Source of the DNA: Wyeomyia smithii | Lineage: Eukaryota > Arthropoda > Insecta > Diptera > Culicidae | NCBI RefSeq assembly: GCF_029784165.1 | Contig: NC_073694.1 | Coordinates: forward strand, 50,873,674-50,937,673 | Direction of reading: 5' to 3' | Length of the DNA stretch: 64,000 nucleotides | In this document: positions 1 to 14,000 of the stretch, piece by piece | How the letters are laid out: every line of letters begins with the position of its first letter | How positions within the stretch are numbered: position 1 is the stretch's first letter | Position numbers and translations under genes: made by a program | The notes under the pieces: model-generated | The model's database searches: none | Seen by the model: the letters and a program-made list of their open reading frames with translations, nothing else | Told to the model about the DNA's origin: nothing

Positions 1-1064
1 AAATACGTATCATAAAAAGCCTCGCACGACGGAATATGATTTTATTAGGGAATATCAATCTGAAAGTATTAATATTCTTGAAAACGTTAAGAGTGTGAAA
101 TTAAATTAACAAATGGGGTACACGAAACATTAAATGGTAAAGACTGGGGGCTAGTCTCCAATCATTACAATTTACTATATCCAATCGAGGAAAAACGATT
201 AAAATTGATCAGATTCACAACCTGAGCTTAAACGTTTGTAAACCGTTTTTTGAAACTTTTAGGGTCAAGTAAGTTTGAACGAGGGTCTGTTGTAAAAAAC
301 TCAGTAGAAGAAACTTTAAGGGTTTTACAGGTAAAACCTTCAGAAAATTCTCAGAAAATAATAAAAGCAATGTAAGAAAGTAATTTTTGTTACTTACACA
401 TTAGTTTTTTTTAAATTAAAACTTTTCAAATACGAAAAACAAAAGAAAAAAGTAGCATGTAAACAGGTGAATACTAGAAAAAATAGTTGGAAACCCCCTA
501 CAGACCAAATATATACTCTTCCTACAGTCGAATATATGCCTTAAAATGGATAAGAAATTACCTTTTTCTTGTTATAAAAATAACATAATTATTATCACAA
601 ACATTTTCACAATTTCACGATGTCACAATTTAAAATATTTTAAAAATATTTTCGATGGCATAAAATCAGTGTTTTCGTTTAAGCAGTAAAACCAAATAGA
701 AATTCTTCTAGGTCTAGTTTCATCGTAGAATTGACTAATCACGAGCGATCTACGCCGTGCACAGATGTCAACAGTAGACACCAGCCGGCTACTGTGACAA
801 ATCTCTATTTCGGTGATGATGAAAATTTCGACAGACCAATAGGTCAACCAATGTTTGTTTCAGTGAGCCTAGAAAATTAGATGTCCTGAAGGTAAACCTT
901 GTTTGTAAGGTTCGTGACAATCTCCTTTCTCATTCAATTAAATAATTTGCTGTTGAGCCTCAATTAAAACTGATGTCCTGAAAGAAAACTTGTGGTTCTT
1001 AAATTGTATTTTTTGTGTAATCGAAGTATTCTTCTTGGACCGATGGACGTGAAAATTTGTATGT
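1..1064. other. AT-rich intergenic sequence, no gene seen
   Basis: No open frame of convincing length or composition is visible on either strand. Two similar phrases beginning atgtcctgaa occur near 880 and 973, about 93 bases apart, which hints at an old short duplication. Nothing else is supported. Confidence 0.6.
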
Positions 1065-1221
1065 AGGGGGCCATCCACGTTCCACGTGGATAGTTTCGGG
1101 GAAAGGGGTCTGTGTAATGTCCACGGTCCATACAAATTTTTTAGAATTTATATGGTCCACGGAGGGGGAGGGGAAATAAAAACCGTTAAAAATCTGTTCA
1201 CATGGAATCTGGATGGCTCCT
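1065..1221. mobile_element. Short palindromic MITE, copy 1
   Basis: The ends are inverted copies of a GGGGCCATCCAC-type sequence, followed inward by an inverted CACGTGGA block, with a central atgtccacggtccatac phrase. A clearer copy of the same family lies at 52886-53050. The element has no coding capacity and is diverged. The two-copy alignment supports it as a non-autonomous foldback/MITE; superfamily unknown. Confidence 0.65.
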
Positions 1222-1931
1222 AGGGATTTTAGGAAACGAAAAAGGTGCCTACGATAATCCGAAGCCCCTCCCTCTTCTGGAGGGGAGGGATCCCCCACAA
1301 ATGAAACACAAATTTCTGCACAACTTTAGGACCAATTAAGCAAACGGAACCAAATTTGACATGTGAATGTGTTAGGGGCAAGAAAAACCTCCATGGTGGT
1401 TTTACACTTCTCCTTTTTCCGAAAGGGAGGGTTCTCATTTTTTTCCCTTGTAGAAGACTGAACCACTGCGACTATTTTTGGATCTCTTTTGGTATGCTTC
1501 AACTTACTCTAAGTGCGTACGAGTAGGTTCATCACTATTTAGCGTGTTAATGTCCCTGCTACATTACACATTGTAGCCGCAAGGTTACAGAGTCTGCTTT
1601 GGTAAGCGGGTGGTCGTGGGTTCGAATCTTAGTAGAATCAGGCCATTTGGTTGTCAAAGGGCTTTAGCATGGGTTCATTCTCAGGCTCCCCACCACGAAC
1701 CCTCCCTTCAATCTGAATTCTACAATATCTCTGTTGACTCTCCTTCTAACAAAAATAAGTCCCTATTATAATAAAACTGGTGTGAGTAACATATGAAAGT
1801 TCTCTCCAGGAAATTGTAATTAGGCGATATTGTTAGGATGGACAGAGGCTCGGTATAGTAGAGCAGCAAGCTTGAAACGGAAAGGTAAAACTTACACACA
1901 AGCACGGATATGAATGATAAGCGTATCACTT

Positions 1932-2959
1932 ACCGTAAAACGGGGTATCATTGATCAGCGGGGTAACATTGATCAGTTTTACCCTTCTCATGAAAAGTTG
2001 AAATAAAACTGCTCCGTGATTACTTTTGCTAAAATTGAGTATAACATCTTAGTCTTGTGTCATTCGAGGTCTGAGCAATATTGTATTGGTTGAAATATTT
2101 TTATTGTTTTGATGACCAAACTTTAAAATTAGTTCGATCGTTATTTTTCTTACTCTCAGTAAGTGCCAGAAGAAGCACTTTATACTAGTCGAATATTGAA
2201 CATTTCGTATTCATTGACATGTTTTCCGAATTCGTTATTAAATTTTCTCAATCAACCAGAAAAAATTTTAGTCAAATTTATTACATTCAATGTTAATTAG
2301 TTTATATTTGTAAAGAAAGTCCAGTTTTATGCTCTAGCCAAGACAACATCCTGCCCTACGCCAGGATGTTGTCTTGGCTAGAGCATAGAACGTAAGAGGC
2401 TAGAGCTGGCCTATTGATACTTCCGTTGTTGAAAAGGTCTTGCATATAAGATCAACATACGTTTTCTGAACACAAAAATTTTACAACGATTGTTGACTTA
2501 CAAAATACTTCTAGCAACTTTCGCGACCAACGTTTACGTTTTTCATCATCATCATTTCATTCATAAAATTACATATGGCATAAAAATGCCTCGCAGTTCA
2601 TACCGCGGCTAAATGCAAGGACAGGATTATCCTCCGCAGTAAAAGCAGTCAAGAAGAACGGGAAGCGTCTCTAAACATGTTATCAAAGCATTATCTAACA
2701 TTTTTAGTTCGAAAAGGTTTCAAAACTATTCAAAATTGAAACTGATCAAAGTTACCCCAAATCAGGAAAATTTAAACAACGACGAAAAATTAATGTTTTT
2801 AATGTTCACGATTTTCGAAGGGCTTTGAAAACTAACTTCTCAAGTTCTAAGGATGCCAGTACTGGTTTTAAAAATATGAAACCTGTATTTTAGTTGTAAA
2901 ATATATAAATACTCACGAAAAAGTGAAAAAGAATGATCAATATTACCCCGTTTTACGGT
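1932..2959. mobile_element. 1.03 kb inverted-repeat DNA element inserted in the LINE
   Basis: Terminal inverted repeats of about 24 bp begin CCGTAAAACGGGGTA and match at both ends. The LINE paralogue at 15640-16090 is uninterrupted at the same point, so this is an insertion. The flanks can be read as an ACTT duplication (element 1932-2959) or as a TA duplication with the element one base shorter; the sequence cannot decide. No transposase is encoded, so it is non-autonomous. It contains the perfect hairpin at 2328-2387. Confidence 0.75.
2328..2387. repeat. Perfect 26-bp hairpin with 8-nt loop
   Basis: The arm at 2328-2353 is an exact reverse complement of 2362-2387, with loop CCCTACGC between them. 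The arms include GCTCTAGCCAAGACAACATC. The surrounding inverted-repeat element is otherwise diverged, so perfect pairing stands out. Either strand could form a stem if transcribed. Confidence 0.9.
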
Positions 2960-4370
2960 ACTTCAATAGTGATACTGCCAATAATATGAAGTGCGGAGTA
3001 CAGAAAACACCTGGGCAATATCACAATAGATCTAATCATTGGTCGCAGTGATGAGTCCACACAGAAAAAAAATACATTACACATTTATCCCAGTTGGGCA
3101 ACGCATTTCGTATTAAGTTTATTACCTCACCGGGACTTTCCCTCCAAATGTCGATAGGTTCTATGTGTCCCTCACCGAAATTCACGGAATAGATGTTCTG
3201 ATGTTTCGTTTTCGATGCCGCAAAGGCGACATTTATCATCATCAAGCTCGCCTATCTTCTTGAGATGATATGCCACACACTAGTATGTATTCCCACACTA
3301 GTTAAGAGTGGCAGAAAGGAGAATTCAGGGCTTTACTTGCTGCCTGACTATCACAGAAAATGCAAATATTTGCGTGTCGATAATTTCTTTTTAGACACGT
3401 ATCGTGCATTCTATTATCGCGTATATTTCCGCCTGGCATACTGTTGGCCAGTGTCCAATGGAAAAACATAATTAATTCCTGGTCCTGTGAACCATTTATT
3501 TTAGAACCGTCTGTGTAGAAGCAAAAAGAGCCGTCCCGAATTGTGGGTCTACCTTGTTGCCAACTTTCTTGTTCTACTTTTTATTAGATTATTTATTTGG
3601 AAATCTTTCAGTATTCTCAGGTGTCCTGTTAGATCTCCTTCTTTTAGGTTGTACTGTCGATTTAGCCTTAGAGCACTTTTTTCCGATTCTAGTCGAACCA
3701 CCTGATGAAGTGGAAGAAGGTGAGGTATTGCTTCTAGGGTTTTTGATGGAGTGCTTCTCATAGCTCCACAAATCGATGCACAGGCCAATCTATGGATTTT
3801 GCCTAGCTTAGCTTGAGTAGATGTTTCAGTGGTTTTGGGTCACCAAATAATTAGGCGTAGGTTATTCTGAGTATGATTATTGGTTTATATATCTAATATG
3901 TCATGCTGGGTTCGAGACCCCAGCTTACCCATAAGGCTCTGCTGCATACCCATAAGGCGTTTGTGGCCTTGGTAGTTGTTTGCTCGAGTTGAGTGTTCCA
4001 GCTTAGTTGCTGGTCTAGTATGATTCCCAAATATTTAACTTCAGTGGAAAGCTTTATAACTGTGCCTTCCAATCGCAGTTTAGGGATAATATATATTTCC
4101 TTTTTCGAGTAAAAGGAACAATAATTGTTTTGGAGTGAGAGTAATTTGTGTACAACGCCTTATCAAACGCTCCTTCAATATCAAGAAAGGCTGCCAGGTA
4201 AATTTCCTTGGCATGGATGGATTTTCGATTCTTCCCATCAACATTGTAGCGCGTAAGTGGTTGATACGTTGTTTTTGTAAGCAAATTGAAATTTGTAATT
4301 TCAAATCGCTGATTACTCTTCTTATGTTCTCATTTCTATTATCATTTTGCTTGGAATTATGAATAAGTTA

Positions 4371-4947
4371 TAAAAGTATTGTGTAGGCTTTTTACTAAAT
4401 TTAAATTCTCGACTTTAACCAACCCAGCGGCTGTATGAGCAGGTGCAATCAGTTCAGACGACGCTACAAGTAGCCAATCGATAGCCCTAATCGTGGCTCT
4501 TATTTTAAGATGGCTTTCCCTGAAATGCAAAGTGAAAAGTATACCATCCCCCACCATAAAACCGCTAGCAAATGTCGATAAAAACAATACTCTCCAGCTG
4601 TAGCAGATTGTTACGAGTGCTTAAGCCAATTGATGGCATACTTTGGGTTAGCCTCCCTCACTGTGATAATACCGTTTTATTTTTATTGCTTTTGGGTGCA
4701 TCTGATAAGGCAATGAGCAACGTTTTTGAATAGCGAAGCGAAGTAGACAAGTTATTCGATGCCAGGAATATGACGGACGTGCCATGAATTGATGAGGGCA
4801 TAGAATGATAATTCATTGTCGCTAGTTAATACCCCCTCGAACACGGCATTCGGAATGACGCACTGAGTTTATCTCATGGTGATGCTCATATATTGCATTC
4901 CGATGTACGGGACATAACAAAATAATCCTATTGTTTGACATTTGCAG
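4371..4947. other. Unassigned sequence upstream of the peptidase exon
   Basis: No recognised gene or repeat. It ends in the acceptor tttgcag of the first visible peptidase exon. The missing 5' exon or exons of that gene may be here or further upstream; I could not identify one. Confidence 0.5.
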
Positions 4948-5083
4948 AGCTTTGAATGGCGGTGACGAATCTGCGTACGATGAAACGCCCAAGTCTATGC
5001 AGCAAATCCTCTCGGATATCCGCAGCTTGATGGAGGCCAACGCCATTGCGGCTTACATCGTACCATCGGTGGATGCCCACAGT
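4948..5083 (+). CDS. ApepP: Xaa-Pro aminopeptidase, first visible exon
   Basis: The acceptor tttgcag ends at 4947. The exon starts with the last base of a split codon, then 45 codons to ...DAHS. The donor gtagat at 5084 gives phase 0 and joins to SEYIS, matching the family motif. Confidence 0.85.
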
Positions 5084-8000
5084 GTAGATAATTTATTTTG
5101 GTCTTAGCGGATTTTGATTTTAATCCCCTCCCCCTTTATCTCGGTTACAGAGCGAATATATTTCCGCCCATGATCGCCGCTTGCAGTACGTGACAAATTT
5201 CACCGGATCCGCGGGGACGGCCATCATCACACTAGAAGCGGCTGCACTGTGGACCGACTCGCGTTACCACCTGCAGGCGGAAGGACAACTGGATTCGGAC
5301 TACTGGACCCTGATGAGGCAGGGTTTGACGGATGTTCCCACGCAGGACGATTGGTTGCAGGAAAATTTGCCCTTGGGATCACAGGTTGGAGTGGATCCCT
5401 TTCTGATAACGTCAACGGAGTTTGAACGACTGTCGAGGGTGTTGAGTTCCGGGGGTTTTCGGTTGGTCACCCTGGAGCGGAATCTGGTGGATAGTGTGTG
5501 GAACAATCGACCGGCGCAGACTAGCGAAGCGTTGATTCCGTTGGACATCAAGTTTTCTGGTTAGTTTACTAGAATTTAGTTAGATAATGAATAATTGCAG
5601 TTCTCTTCTAGGTAAAAGAGCGTCGGAGAAAATCGCTGACCTGCGAGAAGAGCTGGAAAAAAATAAGGCTTCCGCGATCGTAATTAACAGTTTGGATGAA
5701 ACCGCGTGTAAGTAGGATTCTTTTCTTGTATCGAAAGTGGTATGATCGACATCGGAACGTAAAGTTTTATTCGGGTTACGGTTAATAATCGAAACGGCCT
5801 TCAAATCCTGATTTCAGTCCGATTTAACTCCGGTCCAGATTTTTTTGCTGTTAAAAAAAATTAATTGAATTTTTGCTCTCAAAAAACTGGATTTTTGGTA
5901 AAAACGTTCCCGCATTCAGGAAAAACTTTTTTTGCAAAAATTATTGTTTACGGGCTCGGGATGATCATGAACTAAACATTTTTTTGGGTTTTAGAATTTT
6001 AGTGAACCTACTAGACTACTATTCCAATTCCACCATTTCTTCCATTTTACTTTTTTGATTTATAATTTATCCTTTACTTGTTTTTTTTTTTGGTTATCAA
6101 ATTTCATCAATCATTCTCCTATCTGTTGGTCAATCCTTTTTCCATTTTTCCCACTTATTCTATCTTTCCACTACAATAACTTAATTCCAATATTGGAAAA
6201 ACTTTCAACTGTGTATTTCATTTTATATCATTGTGTCGTTATTTCTAATTTTGGTAAGTTTTTTTTTTTTCTCAAATTCAGTATGTTTTCCTTCATTTTT
6301 TTTATTAATCTTCTATTTTTCATTTTCCCATTTCAATATTAGTTTGCAGGCTTTTTTTATTTTCTATTACGTCTCTTTCACGTTATTCGTTTTTGCTTCT
6401 ATACACGGACTGATTAAGCCGATAAATCTACAAAATTTACCAATACAATGTTACTATTCTTGAGGTTAAGTAGTTTAACCTTTTTTATATTTTTATTTAT
6501 TCTTCATTTTTTATTGTTTCCAAATTTTCATCCCTTGTTCATTTTCAATTTATTTTATATTGCTTGTTATTTATTTAATTTCAACTGTATCCATTTTTAG
6601 TATTTCAAAAATTTTCCAACAGTTTTTTTGAGTTCAAAGATTTTTCAAGATTTATTCTATTTTTTCGTCTTTTTGTTGTATTCTCTCTTCTTTCTTTCAT
6701 ATTCTTTCGAGATTTTTCAGTCTTTCTATTTGTTTGATTCGCCTAGGTATTAGTTTGTTTGTTTATTCTTCAGTTTTTTTTTGTTTTCGTCTTTATTTTG
6801 TTGTTTTTTTTATAATCACCGCCAATAACTATTGTTTTTTGGACTAATAATACTTTTTTTGGAAAACCATACTGTCAGAAAATTTGGATATAAATTTCCT
6901 GAAATAATCGCCAGACGTCTCAATAAAAATACAATTTGGCTATTTTTCAGAGCAAAAAGTATAAAAACAGTCATCAGTCAGTCAAATTCATAACAAAACA
7001 ATAAATTAACTCAGCTGATATGGAATCACACACCGAGAAAGAAAATCTGTTTTCAAGTTTTCAAAGTTCAAGTGTATTTTTTCCACAACAGTAAAACAGA
7101 ACTCTCATTATTCAGAAGAACATAAAAATTAGAAAAACAACCAAACAGATGAACAGTAAAGAGAAAAAAACAGAACCGAGAATTACAAACACAGTAGGAC
7201 GGATAAATGGGAAAAGTAAGAAACAAAAAAATAGAACAACAGAAAACAAAAACAATACCATATTTACTGTACTTTTATGGCGATAGGTCGTTAACGACCC
7301 ACTGTGGAATCATTCGTGTCACGTGGCTAGCTCACTGTAGCCTGTCGAATTTCATCAGCTTAATGATTTTCGCATGTTGCTATGCTTGGTACACGGCGTG
7401 GTTCATGCGCCTGCGCCACGCCATTCTCCAGTTTTCCGCCAAGTATTGAACGCAGGATCCTACGCTCGAAGACTCCGAGTGCTCGTTGTCGGCTTCCTTC
7501 ATTGACCAAAAGTACCACCGCACTGTGGTTCCCCCATAGGTCATATATCTTAAAATCAAATTTCATTATTCTGGTATTTCTTCACTTCTCTGCATCTTTC
7601 GTGGTGTGAAGCTTACAATGGCATCAACTGTTGTATTGTATTACGAGAGAATTGTTAACTGTGAGGCTTGGAAGTGCGCATAGTTTTCACTTTTAAACAG
7701 GTGTTAAAAGTATGTCATCAGGTTAAGTGCAATTTCACCCCTTTTCAGTGAATTTAAGTATTCCAAAGTGGTGTTTTGATATGGATGTCGAAAAACAAGG
7801 AATGTTGAGCCATTTCTAGTGGTTTTAAGAAATTTTTACTGTGTTGGTAACAACGAAGCTAATGGTAAAATAGGTACATTTTGATAAAAACAGATATCAC
7901 CAATGTATTTTCAAACGTCAAATCAACAATGTTCTTAAGCGAATTTACGTAAGTGCAATATATCAAAATGTTCGTTAGGCATCGTTTATATGTCCAAAAT

Positions 8001-11000
8001 GCAAGTTGGCTGCCGAGACCTGCCGACCAGTTTGTGAGAAGTGAATGCAAATCGGTCTCTTTTAGGATGTTTTTTTCGTTTTTGTGTTGTTTTTTGGTGT
8101 TTTCTTCTGTGGAAATATTTTGCAATCCCTTTTCGACGAATACAGTTTGGCGTCAACATATTTCTAGGTTTATTGCTCAGATGTAGATTTCCCAAAATGC
8201 ATATTTTTAAAATTTGAGCTGGAAAATCTGGTAGGATTCATGAGAAGATACAAAATGGTTTTAGAGTCTATACACTCATCGGTATGAGATTATGTTAACT
8301 TGAAGCTAGATGACTATAGCAAGGTCGAATACATTACATTTGCACCCGATTATCAGTTCATTGGAAATAATCTAAGAGAACAAAGAGCAACTGCATTAAA
8401 AGAACTAATTGAATGAGGTCGAACTATGATAACACCACCATGGAGAGAACAGTTCCTTTTCGTTGTCAGCCTAGAAGAGATTTTTATTTCGTCACTTTTT
8501 ATGACATTTTGTGAATTATATTATTTTGTTTATTGTAGTTTTTTTGATATGTATTGTGCCATATCAAATAATGTTATGAACAAAACATTTCCCTAATTTT
8601 CAAATACAAATCGAGAAACACATTTCTTTTATGTGTATACACTAATGAAATTCCTGGCAATGAACAATGAAAATTTGAGAACTTGCATAGCATAGTTAAG
8701 AAAAAGTAGTAAAAACAAAGTTGGTAATATATACCAGTATTTTTAAATGACCGTTGACCGCGAACCAATAGAAAATACATCAAAATAGATGTGATTTTTG
8801 AATTCAGCATCGAAAAATACACTTAGACTGACGTTTTGAATTCAAGACATAGGAAAACAACATTTATGACCCCCCTTCTTAGAAAATGGAACCACTGTGC
8901 ACCGGGAGAATCAGCGTCTTGTAGAGCACAAATTATGTGCGGACATGCATGCTGTGGGATCTTAACTTACCACGTAAACCATAAAAGGATCTGTTTGCAG
9001 ATGATATCCGTCGCTTTACTTCGTCGTTGTCAAACCTTACGAGAGTACCAAAGTACACGAATTTGTCGACTACTTCATAAATACCCCCATTAGGGTGCCA
9101 GCCAAAATGGTCATCTCGAATTTCTAAAAAAACCCTATACAAAATGTTCACCTGCTCGAAAAAACACCCTGTACAAAATTTCAGCTCAATCGGACTCAAA
9201 ATGGGGTGGCGCAAAGCGATTGAAGTTTGGCCGTGAAATTTCGGTTTTCGAAAAAAAATATTTGATGCCAAACGACTTAAAAACGCATGAAACGTCGAGA
9301 ATTGGTGTCATTTGAAAAAAATTTTTTTTTTTGCAAAAATCGACTCTCCGGGACTTAGTCGTTTTTTCAATTGTGGATGGCGGAGTTTAAAATGTTTAGA
9401 ATTCATTTAATGAAATTGATCGCTAGTCTCTCGAAATAGCCTGTTTGATGATATACATTATAACTAGCATCAAATACATTATGTTTCATTAGGGTGGTTC
9501 ATTTATTCGACATAGGGTGGTTCATAATATTGTGAAAAATGAGTATAAAATAAATAAAAGCTCTTCGGTTCGTTTGATTGGTGTGACGTCTTTGACATAG
9601 TTGTAGATAATAATTCTGTCTTTCCAAAAAAATTACACTTAAAAAAATATTCAAAAAAAAGTTAGAAGAAAAATTAAAAATTAATTATTCAAAGGAGCTC
9701 ATTTTTCTAAAATCTGCTTTTTTTAATAAAAACCTACAGAAGATTACCAAACAATGAAACCAGTCCGATCATTTAGAAATCAAGAAAAAAAGTTATCATT
9801 TTATGAAAAAAAAATTATTTATAAAAAAATATATTTTCAATTATGTTTTTTGAAAAGGTATATTTTCCTTCGGAAGGACAAAATATTATCTACAACTTTG
9901 CCAAAGACACTATGCCAATCAAACAAACCGTTTCGACTGTAGACATATTTTTATTTTCCAATAGAGCACTCTATGAGAAATGAAGATTATTTTTACAGTC
10001 AAAACGGTTTATTTGATTGGCATAATGTATCTGGCAAAATTGTAAATAATAACTTAGTTCTTCCAAAAAAATGTACCCTGTAAAAAAAAACAAATTAAAA
10101 AAAAATTATAACTTTTTTTCTGACTTCTCCATGACCGGTTTCGTTGTTCAGGTAATCATTCGTAGTTTTCATAAAAATAAATCAGGTTTTTTAAATGGGC
10201 TGTTTTGGATAATTAATTTTTACCTTTCTTTTAATTTTTTTTCAAAAAATTAATTATTTTTGCAAAAAAATAATTATTTTTTTTAGAGTGAGTTTTTTTT
10301 TGAAAGAAAAAACTATTATCTACAACTTTGCCGAAGACGTCACACCGCTCAAACGAACCGTGTTGGCTCTAAAAATATTTGTAATCATCAATACCTATCC
10401 GAAATAGCATTTTTCAATAGCTTTTCAAAAATGAGTTGTGTTTCAAAACATTAAACCAATAGCACAAAATGGCATCTTTTGCCTATAAAACACCTATGCA
10501 AAGTTTCAGCCAATGGGCACGTTCACGTTCTGATGATGTTAACTTGACAGAAAATGTTTGGTCGAACTGTCTAAAGACGCAAAGACAGAAATAATAAGTC
10601 AATGGTGTTGCGTATCTGATTGAGATCCCTATACTCTCATTATCACTGAATAACATCGATACAGTCTATTGTCCGATTATATAAGCCAGAACACTGTATG
10701 TTCAATCAAGAGTTGGCAAAGGACATTATTGTGGTAAATAAAACGAATAAATTGTCTGGTACAACATTCGAAAGAACAAGTACAAGTGTCCTAGAGAGTA
10801 GATTTTTCAAACAAAATAAAAAAAAATATTCCATCAGTTTCCACCGTTTCATGTACTTTTACGACACTTGGAATCGAAAACATTTTTCAAATATTTAAAT
10901 TCCATGCACCTGCCGTATGTGATTTTGCAAATGACATGAAAGCATTCAACATTTTCCGCGAGACACAACCTTAATTTTGGTTGAGATAATTTTGTTTTGC

Positions 11001-14000
11001 AGAGAGTAGTTTTTTTAAAACATTTTGTGAATTTGTTTAGTAATATCTTGCCATTTTACATGGTATATTTTCCAATTCAATATTGCCACCCTAACGACAA
11101 TGATATAATAAATATTATATTTTCAGGAATTTCTCTAGTGGTATTCAGTGTAAAGTGATTTTTTTCATTTCATGCTCATTTTAACACAATATTATGAGCC
11201 ACCCTATGGTGAATAAAGGAGCCACCCTAATGAAACATAATGTATTCGATGCTAGTTATAGTGTTTATCATTATACAGGCTATTTCGAGAGACTATCGAT
11301 CAATTTCATTAAATAAATTCTAAATGTTTTAATCTCCGCCTTCTACAATTGAAAAAACGACTGAGTCCCAGAGAGTCGATTTTTGCAAGAAATTTTTTTT
11401 TCCAGATGACACCAATTCTCGATGTTTCATTCCTTTTTAAGTCGTTTGGCATCAAATTTTTTTTTTCGAAAACCGAAATTTCACGTTAACCACCCCCCCC
11501 CCCCTTGCGTGATTTTTCGGTTTTCAGAAAAGGCCAAACTTCAATCGCTTTGCGCCACCCCATTTTAAGTCCGATTGAGCTGAAATTTTGCACAGGGTGT
11601 TTTTTCGAGCAGCAACATTTTGTATAGGGTTTTTTTTTGAAATTTTCTGGTCACTTTTTTCCATACGTTGATTGGCACCCTAACCCCATCTATCACATTC
11701 TCAGTACCAGGGCTCGACGAACTTCCACGCACTCCACCAGCCACCATGTAGGGGAACTGTTCCATTATTCATCTCAGCCCATAAATTCATCTTATAAAAC
11801 ATGAAAACACAATTGAAAACAGTAAAAAATGCATACTCTCTAACTGAACCAATCTTCTAATCCATGGAACGGATTCTTCTTAGTTCACTCAAGATTTCTT
11901 ATGAAGTAGAATCCTCAAAAACTCACTCAGAAGCTCTAAATACGATATTAAAGTCGGGCATATGCAGTCGAAGCTCATTTATTTCAATCACCTACCTCAA
12001 ATCTTTGAGATGAATTTTTACAAATCCTTAATTTTAACTGTATGTGCTTTCATCTGTTTTCACTGCGTTGAAGAAAATCAAAAGTCGCCAAATCAGTTGA
12101 TGTTGTTAGTCGTAAGCAGCATGCAACACCTCATGTGAGGTTCTCGGTTCCGCCGCTTTCACACAGTAGAGAATTCTCCATTCAAGATATTTTTCGTTCT
12201 TTCTCGCTTTCTTTCTTGTTCGCATTCACTCCCGAGATCATATACACACACTCCCGTCTACTCTCCTCGTGTGTACTTGCGTGTACCTACTCTCCAACTC
12301 GCGACCAGCCGAGGACAAATGTTTAAAGATGCTTTGCAATGGTTGCAGAGGGACGAAAAATGATAGGATATCGGACTACTTCGGCAGCGGTTCGCTTCGG
12401 CTGGATTTGCATTAGACTGCTGCCAAAAACTTACCGAAGCAGTCCGATACCCTACACGTTGCCCCACTGTCGGCTGTGTCGGTGCATATCGGGAAGAATG
12501 CATTTTCGTTTTCGAGCACAGTTTTTCAAGCACTCCTCCTAATCAAGCAATTTTAGTCGAGGAGAAAGGTTTTGCTTCTCGCTCGATTTGCAACGCTGAA
12601 TTCAGTTAACATGAAAAAATCATACTGAAAATGTTGAATTATTCCGACAAAATTGAAATAAATCGACAGCACTGCAGTGGTTACCAATTTTACACGTAAA
12701 CAACTACAGCGGATACCTAGGTAATCTACTACGACGGTTTGCGGCTAAGTTCATTCATGAAAGTGTGATTCATTCATGATTAACAGTGAGATGAATATGG
12801 GGGCGTCGTGAAATGATTAATTGAGCAGTGATTTAGGTTTTTGAGATGAATATGGAAGCATTGTGAAATATGATTTGTTTTACAAAATTTAGGATACATC
12901 TAGCTAAGTTTATTAAATTTCCTATGCTGGACGATTCCATAAGAGCATGTAAGCGTATTTTGTTTATTTTTTCAATGATATCGTAAATTTGGGTTCAATC
13001 CGTGCATTCTTCGTGAATATCGGCTTAACGAGATGAATAATGGAACAAATATCCTACTTTGCTTTGGTAGAGTTGATCGTAGGATTAATTCTCGCTGCTT
13101 TCCTCTTGGAAGACACGAATGCCTTTTCCACTGCACTGCGGGTAATATCGACGATTTCAATAGCATCCGCAAAGCCAAGGAACATATCAGACTTTGAGAT
13201 AATAGTACAGCCTATTTGCATGCCTGCTCTTGCAGTACGTCTTCAAGGCAATGTTGAACAACAGGTTCGAGAGCCCGTCACCTTGCTTCAGACCGCCTAA
13301 CGTCACGAACGGGTCCGAAATTACGTCCGCTATCCTGACGCATGATGAAGAACCGTCAAGGGTGGCACGAACCAGCTTAATCACTTTGTTGGAAAACCGT
13401 GTTCAAGCATAATCTGCCATATTTCGTTGCGCTCAACTGAATCGTATGCCGCCTTGAAGCCTATGAACAGATGATGAGTCAGCAAGTTGACTTCTCTGAA
13501 CTTGTCAAGAAGTTGACTCAAGGTGAACATTTGGTCCGTTGTAGATCACTTTTCCCGAAAACCGCACTGGTACTTTCCGACAAAGTCTTTCTGCAACGGC
13601 TTCAGTCTATTAAACAGGATGCGGGAGAGAATCTTGTAAGCAGAATTGAGGAGCGAAAATTAATGTAATCGAGTCGGTGGCCCTTTTCTGTGAACTTTAC
13701 AAATGAGTTCGTCCATCCAGCCTACTGGTAGTTGGTTTTCGGCTCAACAAACCTCCCAGATAAGCCGCAGGCAACAGCTGCACAATCCCGGCTATGAAAA
13801 GTTGGGAGGCCATCCTTTCCAGCTGCTTTGTGGGTTTTTTAACTCTTTGCAAGCTTCCTTAACCTCGACCAAGCTTAGTGGATCTACAACCACCTCAATT
13901 TTTCTCCTGTTTCTGTCGACGGCTCTATCCTCTTCACCATTCAGCAATACCCCGAAATGTTGTTTCCATCGCATGGCCACCAGTGTCTCATCGATTATTA

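Larger units (their letters stand above)
1555..4370 (-). mobile_element. Degenerate RNase-H LINE retrotransposon (I/R1/LOA group)
   Basis: On the minus strand the order is a reverse-transcriptase scrap (about 4284-4054, with LAAFLDIEGAFD, the motif-A aspartate region), an RNase H scrap (about 3545-3320, YTDGSK and later FCDSQAASKALNS), a cysteine/histidine tail (about 3245-3175, CRLCGIENETSEHLF), then the 3' untranslated end to about 1555. RNase H plus such a tail is typical of I, R1 and LOA clade LINEs. All frames are broken by stops and shifts. A second copy of the 3' end sits at 15640-16090; comparison shows that 1932-2959 is a later insertion into this copy. Clade assignment is not certain. 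Confidence 0.7.

Noticed and set aside
1600..1650. GGTTCGAATC box resembling a tRNA or SINE B box
   Set aside because: The sequence and its paralogue at 15690 belong to the 3' end of a LINE on the other strand, and no matching A box or cloverleaf is present.
6055..6463. Phe/Leu/Ile-rich frames suggesting a membrane protein
   Set aside because: Produced by T-rich low-complexity sequence.
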